Shown piece after piece: positions 1 through 6,793 of a DNA stretch of 64,000 nucleotides. Under the pieces are notes generated by a model. It was not told the DNA's origin and searched no databases. It saw nothing but the letters and a program-made list of their open reading frames with translations. A program made the translations under genes and the position numbers. Origin of the DNA: an uncultured Alphaproteobacteria bacterium (GTDB taxonomy: Bacteria > Pseudomonadota > Alphaproteobacteria > Micropepsales > Micropepsaceae); contig CADEFU010000009.1 of the NCBI GenBank assembly GCA_902826695.1, positions 121,101-185,100 on the forward strand, read 5' to 3'. The first letter of the stretch is position 1. Every line of letters starts with the position of its first letter.

Positions 1-1214
1 TCGATGAGAAACTCGCGCGCCTTGCGGGCGGGATCGCGACGCGCGTAGAGCGCGCGCGCTTCGGCCGCATCGCGCGCGAAGGCGTCGATCAGGGCTCGCG
101 TGAAGTAGTAGTCGCGCAGCCCGTCGTGCTCGCCTGCCGCTTCGCGCTTCATCCAGTTGCTGAGATCGTAGAAGGTTTCGACTTCGCCGTTCATGAGTAT
201 GACGCAGGTCAGGCCCCGCCCCTCGAACATCATCAACTCGGCTGCGATGCCGTAGTGCCCGCCGTTGTGTCCCACGATCCGCTGCGCGCCCAAGGATTCT
301 TCCATCGTGCCGTAGCCATAGCGGCCGCTTCTGAAGGCGATACGGCCCTGAAGCCAGGCACGTGTGAGTTCCGGCTTCAGCAGCCGGCCGCGACCGATCG
401 CATCGGCGAACCTCTGCATGTCGTCCACCGTCGAGTAGCAGCCACCCGCTGCGACAGGCGCGAGCCCATCAGTTTCGGTTGCGTCGCGCCAGACGCCGGG
501 GCGCTTGAGATCGCGCGCATAGGCCCGCGCAAATCCGGCAGGACGACCACGCGGAACGACGAAGCCCGTGCCGTTCATGCCGAGCGGCGCGAAAATCGTT
601 GCATGGCAATGGTCCGCGTAGGGCATGCCGGAGAGCCGTTCGATCAGTGCGCCCAGGATGATGAAGCCGTCGTTGCTGTAGGAGAAGGCCGCACCGGGGA
701 CCGCGTCCGGCGCCTTGGCGGCGAACGTGTGAACGATTTGCGTCTGCGTCGCGGTCGGCGGAAGCTTGGCCGCGGTGACGCGGTAGTGGTTGCCGATACC
801 GGCCATGTGCGTGAGCAGCTGCGCGAGTGTGACGGACTGCGCGACCGCCGGGTTCGGATAGTCCGGCCAATGCTTTCCAAGCTTGTCGTCAAGCGCAATG
901 CGCCCGCTTTCGACGAAACGCATGATCGAAAGCGACGTGAACATCTTGCCGACGGAGGCAAGGTTGAAGTGCGTTTCCGGGGTGTTTGCGAGGTTTCTTT
1001 CGCGATCGGCGAGACCGAACGCGGCGCGGAACAGGGGCCTGCCGTTCTCGACGAGTAGAACGGCACCGCTTAGATCGCCGGCACGGGCGAGTTCCTCACA
1101 GTGGGCCCGAAGACGGCTTGCCAGCGATTGGACATTTACTGCGCCAACCGCAGCGCCCGCCGCCAGAAGTGCGGCGCCGGATAGCGCCGTGCGCCGGGTG
1201 AGAGAAAAACGCAT
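1..1214 (-). CDS. Serine hydrolase, beta-lactamase/class C fold, exported (3' end outside window)
   Basis: The reading frame opens at the ATG at 1214 and runs off the left edge after 404 codons, so the C-terminus is missing. The N-terminus has a twin-arginine-like start (TRRTALSG) and a hydrophobic Ala/Gly-rich stretch, which suggests export. The penicillin-binding fold motifs are visible: SxxK as SVGK, the YxN motif as YSND, and HNGGHYG in place of the KTG box. This pattern fits the class C beta-lactamase / esterase (AmpC, EstB) superfamily. The substrate is unknown: many members are esterases or peptidases rather than antibiotic-resistance enzymes. A perfect 12-bp palindrome lies 40 bp upstream. 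I am confident of the fold, not of the substrate. Confidence 0.85.
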   Translation of the reverse strand, partial: MRFSLTRRTALSGAALLAAGAAVGAVNVQSLASRLRAHCEELARAGDLSGAVLLVENGRPLFRAAFGLADRERNLANTPETHFNLASVGKMFTSLSIMRFVESGRIALDDKLGKHWPDYPNPAVAQSVTLAQLLTHMAGIGNHYRVTAAKLPPTATQTQIVHTFAAKAPDAVPGAAFSYSNDGFIILGALIERLSGMPYADHCHATIFAPLGMNGTGFVVPRGRPAGFARAYARDLKRPGVWRDATETDGLAPVAAGGCYSTVDDMQRFADAIGRGRLLKPELTRAWLQGRIAFRSGRYGYGTMEESLGAQRIVGHNGGHYGIAAELMMFEGRGLTCVILMNGEVETFYDLSNWMKREAAGEHDGLRDYYFTRALIDAFARDAAEARALYARRDPARKAREFLI

Positions 1215-1253
1215 GAGGCAGTCCTCGATCTTGTTTTCGTCCGGCGCCAGTAC

Positions 1254-1265
1254 GTAAGCGCTTAC
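1254..1265. promoter_or_regulatory. Perfect palindrome GTAAGCGCTTAC, candidate operator
   Basis: A perfect 12-bp palindrome sits 40 bp upstream of the serine hydrolase start and about 90 bp downstream of the MATE stop. Position and symmetry suggest a repressor site (LacI- or TetR-type) for the hydrolase. No regulator gene is adjacent in the window. Confidence 0.4.
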
Positions 1266-1356
1266 TCTTTATGTCAAGAAAGCGTCGTTCACAATTCGGT
1301 GCGCGGGCCCATCGAGAACGAAAGCGGGCGACTCGATCGAGCCGCCCGCTCCGAGG

Positions 1357-2676
1357 TTACGCTCTGCGACTAGACAAGACTTCCCAACGCCAAACCATGC
1401 CGATTCCGGCGGCGGCGAGACCGGCGGCGAGGCCGATCCAGACGCCCAAGCCCTGCATGCCCGCCCAGATTCCAAGGCCCCAGGCGAGCGCGAAGCCGAC
1501 GAGCCAGTAGCTCAAGCCCGCGATCCACATCGGAACCTGTGCGTCCTTCATGCCGCGCAAGCTCATCTGCGCAGTCACCTGCAGCGCGTCGAAGAGCTGG
1601 AAGATTGCGGCGACATAGAGGAACGTTACCGTGAGCATCACAACTTCGGCGTTCTTCGGGTTCGCCGTCGGCACGTAAACGCTGGTCAGCGTGTGCGGGA
1701 TCAACGCGATCACCGCGGCGCAGACGAGCATGAAGCCCGCGCCGCACGCGATCGCCGTATAGCCAGCGCGGCGCGCGGCCCCCATGTTGCGCGCTCCCGC
1801 GTGCAAGCCCACGCGGACGGTCGCAGCCAGCCCGATGCCGAGCGGCACCATGAACGTGACCGAACCCACGTTCATGGCGATCTGGTGCGCCGCAACGCTT
1901 ACCGCGCCGAACGTGCCCATCATCAACGTCGCTGCGTTGAACAACATCGCCTCGAAGAGCATGGAGGCACCCATCGGCGCGCCAAGGCGAAAGACCTCAA
2001 CGAACTTCGCGCGGTCGAAGCGGAAGAAGCGGTGCAACAGGTGGTACTTTCTGAATGACGGTGCGAACAGGAAGAACACCAGCATCGCAAAGAAGGAGAA
2101 CGCATACGCGATGGCGCTCGCGATGCCCGCACCCTGCACGCCCAAGGCCGGCGCGCCGAGATTGCCGTAGATCAAAACGTAGTTGAGCGCGATGTTGACG
2201 AGCAACGCCAAGACCGCGACGACGAGGACCGCGTTCTGCTTGCCGATTGCCGCCGCGAATCCGCGCAGCACGCCAAAACCCAGCGCGAACGGCAGACCGA
2301 AGGCGACGGCGTGAACCCAGGGTTCCGCCATCACCGCGATCTTCGGTTCTTGACCGAGCGCGATCAACATCGGTCTTGCCCAGATGAGGATCGTCATCAG
2401 AGGCAGCGACATGAGGGCGACCGCCCACAACCCCATGCGTACGGCAGAACGCACGCGTGCGCGGTCGTTCGGATGGGCGCCCAAAGTCTGAGCCACAATC
2501 GGCGAGACCGCCATCACCGGGCCGTAGCCGACGAGCCAGGTGAAGTAGAACAGCACTGCGCCGACGCTGGTCGCGGCGATCGCCTCATGCCCCAGCTCGC
2601 CGACCATGATAACGTCGGCGGTGAGCGCGCCGATTTGGGCGAGTTGCATCGCGATGAGCGGCCCGGCCAGCTTCAA
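1357..2676 (-). CDS. MATE family multidrug/sodium antiporter
   Basis: A polytopic membrane protein of about 439 residues with roughly twelve hydrophobic segments. Its N-terminus (KLAGPLIAMQLAQ, then VIMVGELG) is the typical MatE beginning and the length fits NorM-like exporters. Such proteins export cationic drugs or metabolites using Na+ or H+ gradients. The start is uncertain. The only usable codon in this frame is a TTG at 2676 without a visible Shine-Dalgarno. An ATG at 2760 opens a 28-codon frame that stops at the TTG and would join this one through a single-base shift near 2700. A small-ORF/terminator unit lies immediately upstream. Confidence 0.9.
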   Translation of the reverse strand: MKLAGPLIAMQLAQIGALTADVIMVGELGHEAIAATSVGAVLFYFTWLVGYGPVMAVSPIVAQTLGAHPNDRARVRSAVRMGLWAVALMSLPLMTILIWARPMLIALGQEPKIAVMAEPWVHAVAFGLPFALGFGVLRGFAAAIGKQNAVLVVAVLALLVNIALNYVLIYGNLGAPALGVQGAGIASAIAYAFSFFAMLVFFLFAPSFRKYHLLHRFFRFDRAKFVEVFRLGAPMGASMLFEAMLFNAATLMMGTFGAVSVAAHQIAMNVGSVTFMVPLGIGLAATVRVGLHAGARNMGAARRAGYTAIACGAGFMLVCAAVIALIPHTLTSVYVPTANPKNAEVVMLTVTFLYVAAIFQLFDALQVTAQMSLRGMKDAQVPMWIAGLSYWLVGFALAWGLGIWAGMQGLGVWIGLAAGLAAAGIGMVWRWEVLSSRRA

Positions 2677-2829
2677 CAGATCGCGCGTTTCGTCGAGCCA
2701 GGGCTCTTGAGGATTTCGCGTCTGGCTTTGCGGTCGGTCGTTTCGAAATATGTGTTCATGGTCTTCAACATGGATCAGCTCAATTCGTCGCCCGCTGGGC
2801 TACTCAAGTCCGGAGGAAAGCGGCGGACA

Positions 2830-2863
2830 AACAAAAATCCCTCCGGAGCAGGGCTCGGAGGGG
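2830..2863 (-). terminator. Rho-independent terminator upstream of the MATE gene
   Basis: On the minus strand a GC-rich stem (CCCCTCCGAGC pairing with GCTCCGGAGGG, loop CCT) is followed by ATTTTTGTTTG. It ends the transcript carrying the 32-codon ORF at 2895-2993. Because it lies before the MATE start it could also act as an attenuator for that gene. Confidence 0.75.
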
Positions 2864-2894
2864 TGGTCGGCGCAGGCCTTGTCAGGCGATGACG

Positions 2895-2993
2895 CTAATC
2901 CATGGCTCCCTCACGAGCCCCAAGAACCGCACAACGCGGCGCCGGGTAGCCGGCGCAGCCTGCGGCCGCAAAGATGGTCGTCGACATGTTCAT
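2895..2993 (-). CDS. Small ORF (32 aa), possible leader peptide
   Basis: The ATG at 2993 opens a 32-codon frame (MNMSTTIFAAAGCAG..., ending EGAMD) with TAG at 2895. It lies between a plausible promoter (3049-3077) and a terminator (2830-2863). A 10-nt segment before the start (CTCACGAGCC) pairs perfectly with the segment inside its 3' end (GGCTCGTGAG), so the ORF sits in a closed RNA stem. No strong Shine-Dalgarno is seen. It could be a translated leader peptide controlling the MATE gene or a chance frame within a structured small RNA. I do not recognise the peptide. Confidence 0.3.
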   Translation of the reverse strand: MNMSTTIFAAAGCAGYPAPRCAVLGAREGAMD

Positions 2994-3048
2994 GTTGTCG
3001 TCGGCTCGTGAGTTGTCGCTAAGCACCATTGCCGCGCGAATATGTCAG

Positions 3049-3077
3049 GGGATACGCGCAGGCCCGGCTCAAGTCAA
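3049..3077 (-). promoter_or_regulatory. Sigma-70-like promoter for the small-ORF transcript
   Basis: On the minus strand TTGACT (3077-3072) and TATCCC (3054-3049) are separated by exactly 17 nt. Transcription would begin near 3040 and give an RNA of about 200 nt ending at the terminator at 2830-2863. Confidence 0.45.
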
Positions 3078-3124
3078 GACATCGCCGGGGGGCTGCGCCA
3101 TGCCGCGCAACCGGTGTGGCTTTT

Positions 3125-3529
3125 TCAGCGAAGGCGGGCAGCACGCTCCGCCGGCGCAGCGTCGAAAATTTCCGAGAAGGACGTGCACTTGCCGGCATCC
3201 ATCGTGAGGAAGTCGGCCTTTTCAAGCTGCACGCGCGATCCGGTCCGGTTATGGCGCAACGCCAACGCGATCCGCGCGACGAAGCGGCTGTCGTCTTGAG
3301 CCATCAACTCGACAAGGTCGAACGATTCGATCCGCCACTCGCGAAAGAGCGCGCCGAAGTAAGCGACCACGCCTTTGATCCCGCGCCACTCACCGGCTGT
3401 CGTCATGCGATTGGGCGCGCCGGACGAGCGCCAAACGATGTCGTCGGCGAAGATCTCCAGCTTGGTCGTGAACTCGCCCTTGGCGTAGCGGGCGTACGCG
3501 TCGCGAATGATGCGCTCATTTTGCCCCAT
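3125..3529 (-). CDS. SnoaL/NTF2-like domain protein
   Basis: A 134-residue protein starting MGQNERIIRDAYARY. The pattern of an N-terminal helix, FADDIVW, and later W..ESFDLVEL and FVARIAL strands is typical of SnoaL-like NTF2-fold proteins: small cone-shaped cytoplasmic proteins that act as isomerases, hydrolases or ligand binders. The ATG at 3529 is preferred over an upstream ATG because the intervening 24 codons do not resemble the family. Two palindromes lie just upstream (3541-3552 and 3585-3600). No specific substrate can be deduced. Confidence 0.8.
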   Translation of the reverse strand: MGQNERIIRDAYARYAKGEFTTKLEIFADDIVWRSSGAPNRMTTAGEWRGIKGVVAYFGALFREWRIESFDLVELMAQDDSRFVARIALALRHNRTGSRVQLEKADFLTMDAGKCTSFSEIFDAAPAERAARLR

Positions 3530-3540
3530 TGCGAACCTAT

Positions 3541-3600
3541 CGGAACGTTCCGTGCGGAGCTTATCGCGACAGCGCCGTCGCCACTGTGGCAAATGCCACA
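3541..3600. promoter_or_regulatory. Two palindromes upstream of the NTF2-like gene
   Basis: CGGAACGTTCCG (3541-3552) is a perfect 12-bp palindrome 12 bp before the start codon. TGTGGCA-AA-TGCCACA (3585-3600) is a perfect 7+2+7 inverted repeat. Both are operator-like and probably control the NTF2-like gene. Confidence 0.4.
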
Positions 3601-3620
3601 AACTGCGGCGTGAAGACTGG

Positions 3621-3652
3621 GGCGAGGCGGGAGGTTTGCCTCCCGCCTCGCC
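3621..3652. terminator. Strong hairpin after rtcB
   Basis: A 14-bp perfect stem with a 4-nt loop begins three bases after the rtcB stop. The T-rich tail (TTTCT) is on the plus strand. On the minus strand, the direction of rtcB, the tail is not T-rich, so it may work as a 3'-end stabiliser or weak terminator there. Confidence 0.65.
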
Positions 3653-3655
3653 TTT

Positions 3656-4843
3656 CTAACCCTTCACGCAGACGATTTGGCGAAGGGTGTGCACCACCTC
3701 CACCAAGTCGACCTGCGCGGCCATGACGGCGTCGATGTCCTTGTAGGCCATCGGCGTTTCGTCGATGACGCCGCTGTCTTTGCGGCATTCCACGTGAGCG
3801 GTCGCTGCGATGTGGTCCTCGAGCGTGAAGCGTTCCTTCGCGGCCGTACGCGACATGGCGCGGCCGGCACCGTGCGAGCAGGACTCGAACGACTCCGGAT
3901 TGCCTAAGCCCCGCACGATGAAGGACTTCGCGCCCATCGAGCCCGGGATGATGCCGAGCTCGCCCTTACGGGCGCGCACGGCGCCCTTGCGGGTCAACCA
4001 GACGCGTTCGCCGAAGTGCTCTTCGCGCTCGACGTAGTTGTGGTGACAGTTCACCGCCACGTCGGCCGTTTCGAGGTCGGGCCACGTCTCCTGCAACTTG
4101 GCCAACACCGCACCCATCATCACGTCGCGGTTGGAGCGCGCGTAGTCTTGCGCCCAACCCACGGCCTCGACGTAGTCGTTGAAGGCATCAGTGCCCTCAC
4201 CGAACCAGGCGAGGTCGCGGTCGGCGAGCTTCAAGCCCGCCGCTTCGACTTCCTCCTTCGCTTTCGCGATGAAGTACTGGCCGATGCGGTTGCCGATGCC
4301 GCGCGAGCCGGAGTGCAGCATCACCCAGACGCGATCGGCCTCGTCGAGGCAGATTTCGACGAAGTGGTTGCCGCCGCCGAGCGTGCCGATCTGCAGCGCC
4401 GCCGACTTCTTCTCCATGATCTTCGGGTGTTTCGCCTCGATCGCCTCGTAGCCAAGCTTGTGGCGCTGATACCAGGCGGCTTCGGCGCGGCGCGGCGCCT
4501 GCTTGTGCGACGCCTGGCCGACCGGGATCACGGATTCGATGCCGGCGCGGATGCTCTTCAGCGAGTCCGGCAAACGCGACGCCGTGACATTCGTCATTAC
4601 GGCCGCCATGCCGCAGCCGATGTCGACGCCGACTGCGGCCGGGATGATCGCGCCCTTCGTCGGAATGACGGAGCCGACCGTGGCGCCCCGGCCCAAGTGC
4701 ACGTCGGGCATGACCGCGACGTGGCCGTGGATGAACGGGAGTTCGGCGATGTTGCGGAGCTGCTTGCGCGCTTCCGGTTCGACGGGCACGCCGTTGGTCC
4801 ACGCCTTGATCGGCGCGCCGTTCGATTCGATGAGTTCGTGCAT
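3656..4843 (-). CDS. rtcB: RNA-splicing ligase RtcB
   Basis: 395 residues. RtcB joins 2',3'-cyclic-phosphate or 3'-phosphate RNA ends to 5'-OH ends using GTP and Mn2+. Metal-binding motifs are intact: HVAVMPDVHLG followed by GVDIGCGMAAV (the DxGCGM signature), GGGNHFVE, and NCHHNYVE. The guanylylated-His region (SCSHGAGRAMSR) is near the C-terminus. The length matches E. coli RtcB. It is preceded on the same strand by the Ro60-like gene and the Y1 RNA, an arrangement known from bacterial RNA-repair operons. No rtcA cyclase or rtcR regulator is present in the window. About 200 bp with a palindromic repeat separate it from the Ro60-like gene. Confidence 0.97.
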   Translation of the reverse strand: MHELIESNGAPIKAWTNGVPVEPEARKQLRNIAELPFIHGHVAVMPDVHLGRGATVGSVIPTKGAIIPAAVGVDIGCGMAAVMTNVTASRLPDSLKSIRAGIESVIPVGQASHKQAPRRAEAAWYQRHKLGYEAIEAKHPKIMEKKSAALQIGTLGGGNHFVEICLDEADRVWVMLHSGSRGIGNRIGQYFIAKAKEEVEAAGLKLADRDLAWFGEGTDAFNDYVEAVGWAQDYARSNRDVMMGAVLAKLQETWPDLETADVAVNCHHNYVEREEHFGERVWLTRKGAVRARKGELGIIPGSMGAKSFIVRGLGNPESFESCSHGAGRAMSRTAAKERFTLEDHIAATAHVECRKDSGVIDETPMAYKDIDAVMAAQVDLVEVVHTLRQIVCVKG

Positions 4844-4870
4844 GACACTTCTCTTTCAAAGAAAGTAGCT

Positions 4871-5039
4871 GTCATCCCGGAGCTAGGCGAGCCCAACTGC
4901 GTAGCAGTTGGCGCGCGAGCCTTGCGTCCGGGACCCAGGGGTGCACGCTCGGTGTTCGAGCCGCTCCCCTGGGTCCCGGATCGTAAGGTGCGTTACCCAA
5001 CTGCTTCGCAGTTGGACGCATCTAACTTCCGGGATGACA
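4871..5039. repeat. Dispersed palindromic repeat, GTCATCCCGG family, copy 1
   Basis: It begins GTCATCCCGG and ends CCGGGATGAC. It contains internal inverted segments (GGGACCCAGGGG / CCCCTGGGTCCC and CCAACTGC / GCAGTTGG). It fills the rtcB-rsr spacer. Related copies are at 14538-14757 and 63274-63391. Confidence 0.85.
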
Positions 5040-5047
5040 GCGTTAGG

Positions 5048-6379
5048 TTAGCCTTGGCTTTCCGACGCGATGATCCAGTCGATCACGCTTTCGGAGAAGC
5101 CGTCGATGCGGGTCCAGTCGCCGGCGCCGACGCCGTTCTTGTAGGACGCGACGTTGATCATGGTGGCGTTGCCTTTCGGCGCGCCCACCGGGTCGTGCGA
5201 CTGTTCGTCGGTGATGACGATCAGGCGCACGCCCTTGCGATCAACTTCCTTCACCGCTTTGCCCAGTTCCGTTCCGCCGTGGAGCTGGCTTTGCACGATC
5301 GCGTCGCGCAAGGCGAAGCCGCGGCGGGGCGGAACCTTCTTCACGTCGTTCGCGAACGTGAAGATTTCGACGTCCTCGCAGATCTCGCGGGCGAGAACGG
5401 CAAGGCCGCAGGCGGCGTCGAGTCGCGTCATCTCCGAACGCGCCGACAAGGGCGCGTCCATCGAACCGGACACGTCGACGAGGATGCGCGTTTCGCCGTC
5501 GAGCTTCGCGTGGCCTTCGAGAGAGCGAAACATCGCCTTCTCGAGTTCCGGCTCGAAGTCGGGGGCATAGCGCGCGGCCGCGATGAAGCGATACGGCAGC
5601 ACGCGGTCGGTACGCATGGCATCGAGCGCGGATGCGATCGTCTTTTTCGCAACGCCCGCCGTCAGCATGCCGCGAAGGTTGCGCAAGAGCGCCAGCGCGC
5701 CGAGCTTCTTCTCGGCGATCAGACGTTCGAACGTTTCCTTCTTCGACGCGCCGCCTGAGAGTTGGACCTCCCAGGTGTCGGGCGACGCCAACGTGCCGTC
5801 GACGAGCTGCTTCCAGACCTTTGCCTGATCCGCGTTTGCGGGTTTGGCGTGGGTCAAGAACAACACGTCGCGCAGGCGCACGGGTCCGTCGCGGTCGTAC
5901 TTCGCGAGCTGGTAGGCGTCGAATTTCTCGAACGCCTTCGCAAGACCCTTCTTCACCTGCGCCGGGACGGGACGCTTCTTGCGCTGCTGCTGAAGGCCGA
6001 TCACGTCGGCCCAGTAGATGGCAAGGAACTCCGTCATTTCGTCCGGACGCTGGATCACGCGTGCGAGCGTTGCCGCGACGAGCGGGCGGTGCTCGGCGCT
6101 TGCCGCCATCGCGCGCACGAGGAGAAGCGGCGCGTGGCGCAGCTTCATCTTTTCGCGGGCGTCGATCGCGATCTGCGCCACCGTTTCCGGCGCCACTTTC
6201 GGCACGAGCGCTTGGATGCGGTCGGCGATCGCCTCGCCGTCTTCGTAGAACTGATCCTCCCAGAGCATGCAGTTCATCACTGAACGACGAAGCTGCGCCT
6301 CCGGTCCGAAGTCACGCGCCGGCGCGCCTTCATGCGTGCGCGCCTTTTTGAAGCGCTTGAAGATGTTGAGTTTGGCCAT
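5048..6379 (-). CDS. rsr: Ro60/Rsr ortholog (TROVE + vWA RNA-binding protein)
   Basis: 443 residues from the ATG at 6379, preceded by AAGGAG. The N-terminal two thirds (about 25-290) are the helical-repeat TROVE ring domain that binds Y RNAs and misfolded RNA ends. The C-terminal part is a von Willebrand A domain with an intact MIDAS: DVSGS at about 302 and the conserved Thr in GGTELG. Ro60 orthologs act with Y RNAs in RNA quality control and stress survival, and in bacteria can tether exoribonucleases. The Y1 RNA gene lies 138 bp upstream on the same strand and rtcB lies downstream, so this is very likely a Ro60-Y RNA-RtcB unit. An upstream in-frame ATG at 6598 would run through the Y RNA and is rejected. 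Confidence 0.93.
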   Translation of the reverse strand: MAKLNIFKRFKKARTHEGAPARDFGPEAQLRRSVMNCMLWEDQFYEDGEAIADRIQALVPKVAPETVAQIAIDAREKMKLRHAPLLLVRAMAASAEHRPLVAATLARVIQRPDEMTEFLAIYWADVIGLQQQRKKRPVPAQVKKGLAKAFEKFDAYQLAKYDRDGPVRLRDVLFLTHAKPANADQAKVWKQLVDGTLASPDTWEVQLSGGASKKETFERLIAEKKLGALALLRNLRGMLTAGVAKKTIASALDAMRTDRVLPYRFIAAARYAPDFEPELEKAMFRSLEGHAKLDGETRILVDVSGSMDAPLSARSEMTRLDAACGLAVLAREICEDVEIFTFANDVKKVPPRRGFALRDAIVQSQLHGGTELGKAVKEVDRKGVRLIVITDEQSHDPVGAPKGNATMINVASYKNGVGAGDWTRIDGFSESVIDWIIASESQG

Positions 6380-6407
6380 GGCGGCGCGCTCCTTGGGTTG
6401 GAAGGAA

Positions 6408-6444
6408 GATTGAACCATCCGCCTTCGCCAAAGGCTACGGCGGA
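6408..6444. repeat. REP-like element, single arm
   Basis: A 37-bp segment starting GATTGAACCATCCGCC is identical to one half of the palindromic element at 49441-49487. It lies in the leader between Y1 and the Ro60-like gene. Confidence 0.7.
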
Positions 6445-6516
6445 CAGGCCAAGCGCACCAAGGCCACCAAGATTCGTCGCCGAATCCTGTGACGCTGGTT
6501 GCTTGGAGGCGGATTG

Positions 6517-6667
6517 AAAGGCGGGGAACAGGCGACACTGCTATTGGGGTTTCCCCCAGATGCTCTACCGCTGAGCTATGGGTGCGCAGATGTTGCACCC
6601 AGTGGGATTCGAACCCACGACCCTCTCGTTATGAGCGAAGTAACAGATGTCTTCACCACCAGCCTTC
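6517..6667 (-). ncRNA. Y RNA 1 (YrlA-like, with permuted tRNA mimic)
   Basis: About 151 nt, read 5'-3' on the minus strand. The ends pair (GAAGGC with GCCTTT, then GG/CC steps with bulged U) around the conserved internal loop TGAAGA / TCGCCTGTT. An upper stem CTGTTA/TAGCAG follows. Inside is a circularly permuted tRNA in this order: hairpin with the 7-nt loop CTCATAA, T-arm GTGGG-TTCGAAT-CCCAC, acceptor stem TGGGTGC/GCACCCA closed by a 9-nt loop, TA, D-arm GCTC-AGCGGTA-GAGC, and a TGGGG-GAAA-CCCCA hairpin. This is the architecture of YrlA-type bacterial Y RNAs, which bind Ro60 through the terminal stem and mimic tRNA with the rest. It lies directly upstream of the Ro60-like gene. A tRNA finder could mistake it for a broken tRNA. 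Ends are inferred from pairing. Confidence 0.88.
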
Positions 6668-6793
6668 GCTTGCGTGAGCCATGCGAAGGCTGCCACGCCG
6701 AAGCCCGTTCGGGCGAAGGCAAGCGCAGCTTCCGCAAGCTACGGCTGGCAAGCCGCCAACCGTGCAAGTTTCGATGTCGCGCGTTTGCGCGAC

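Noticed and set aside
4016..5758. Long plus-strand open frame opposite rtcB and rsr
   Set aside because: A shadow of the high-GC genes on the other strand: Arg/Asp/Val-rich with no motifs.
6380..6598. N-terminal extension of the Ro60-like protein
   Set aside because: The frame crosses the Y1 RNA and a REP segment. AAGGAG precedes the ATG at 6379.
6520..6650. A tRNA-Met pseudogene or split tRNA downstream of amtB
   Set aside because: The T-arm comes before the D-arm, the acceptor strands form a closed hairpin, and flanking stems match two other RNAs at 8177-8432. A Y RNA with a permuted tRNA mimic explains all of this better.
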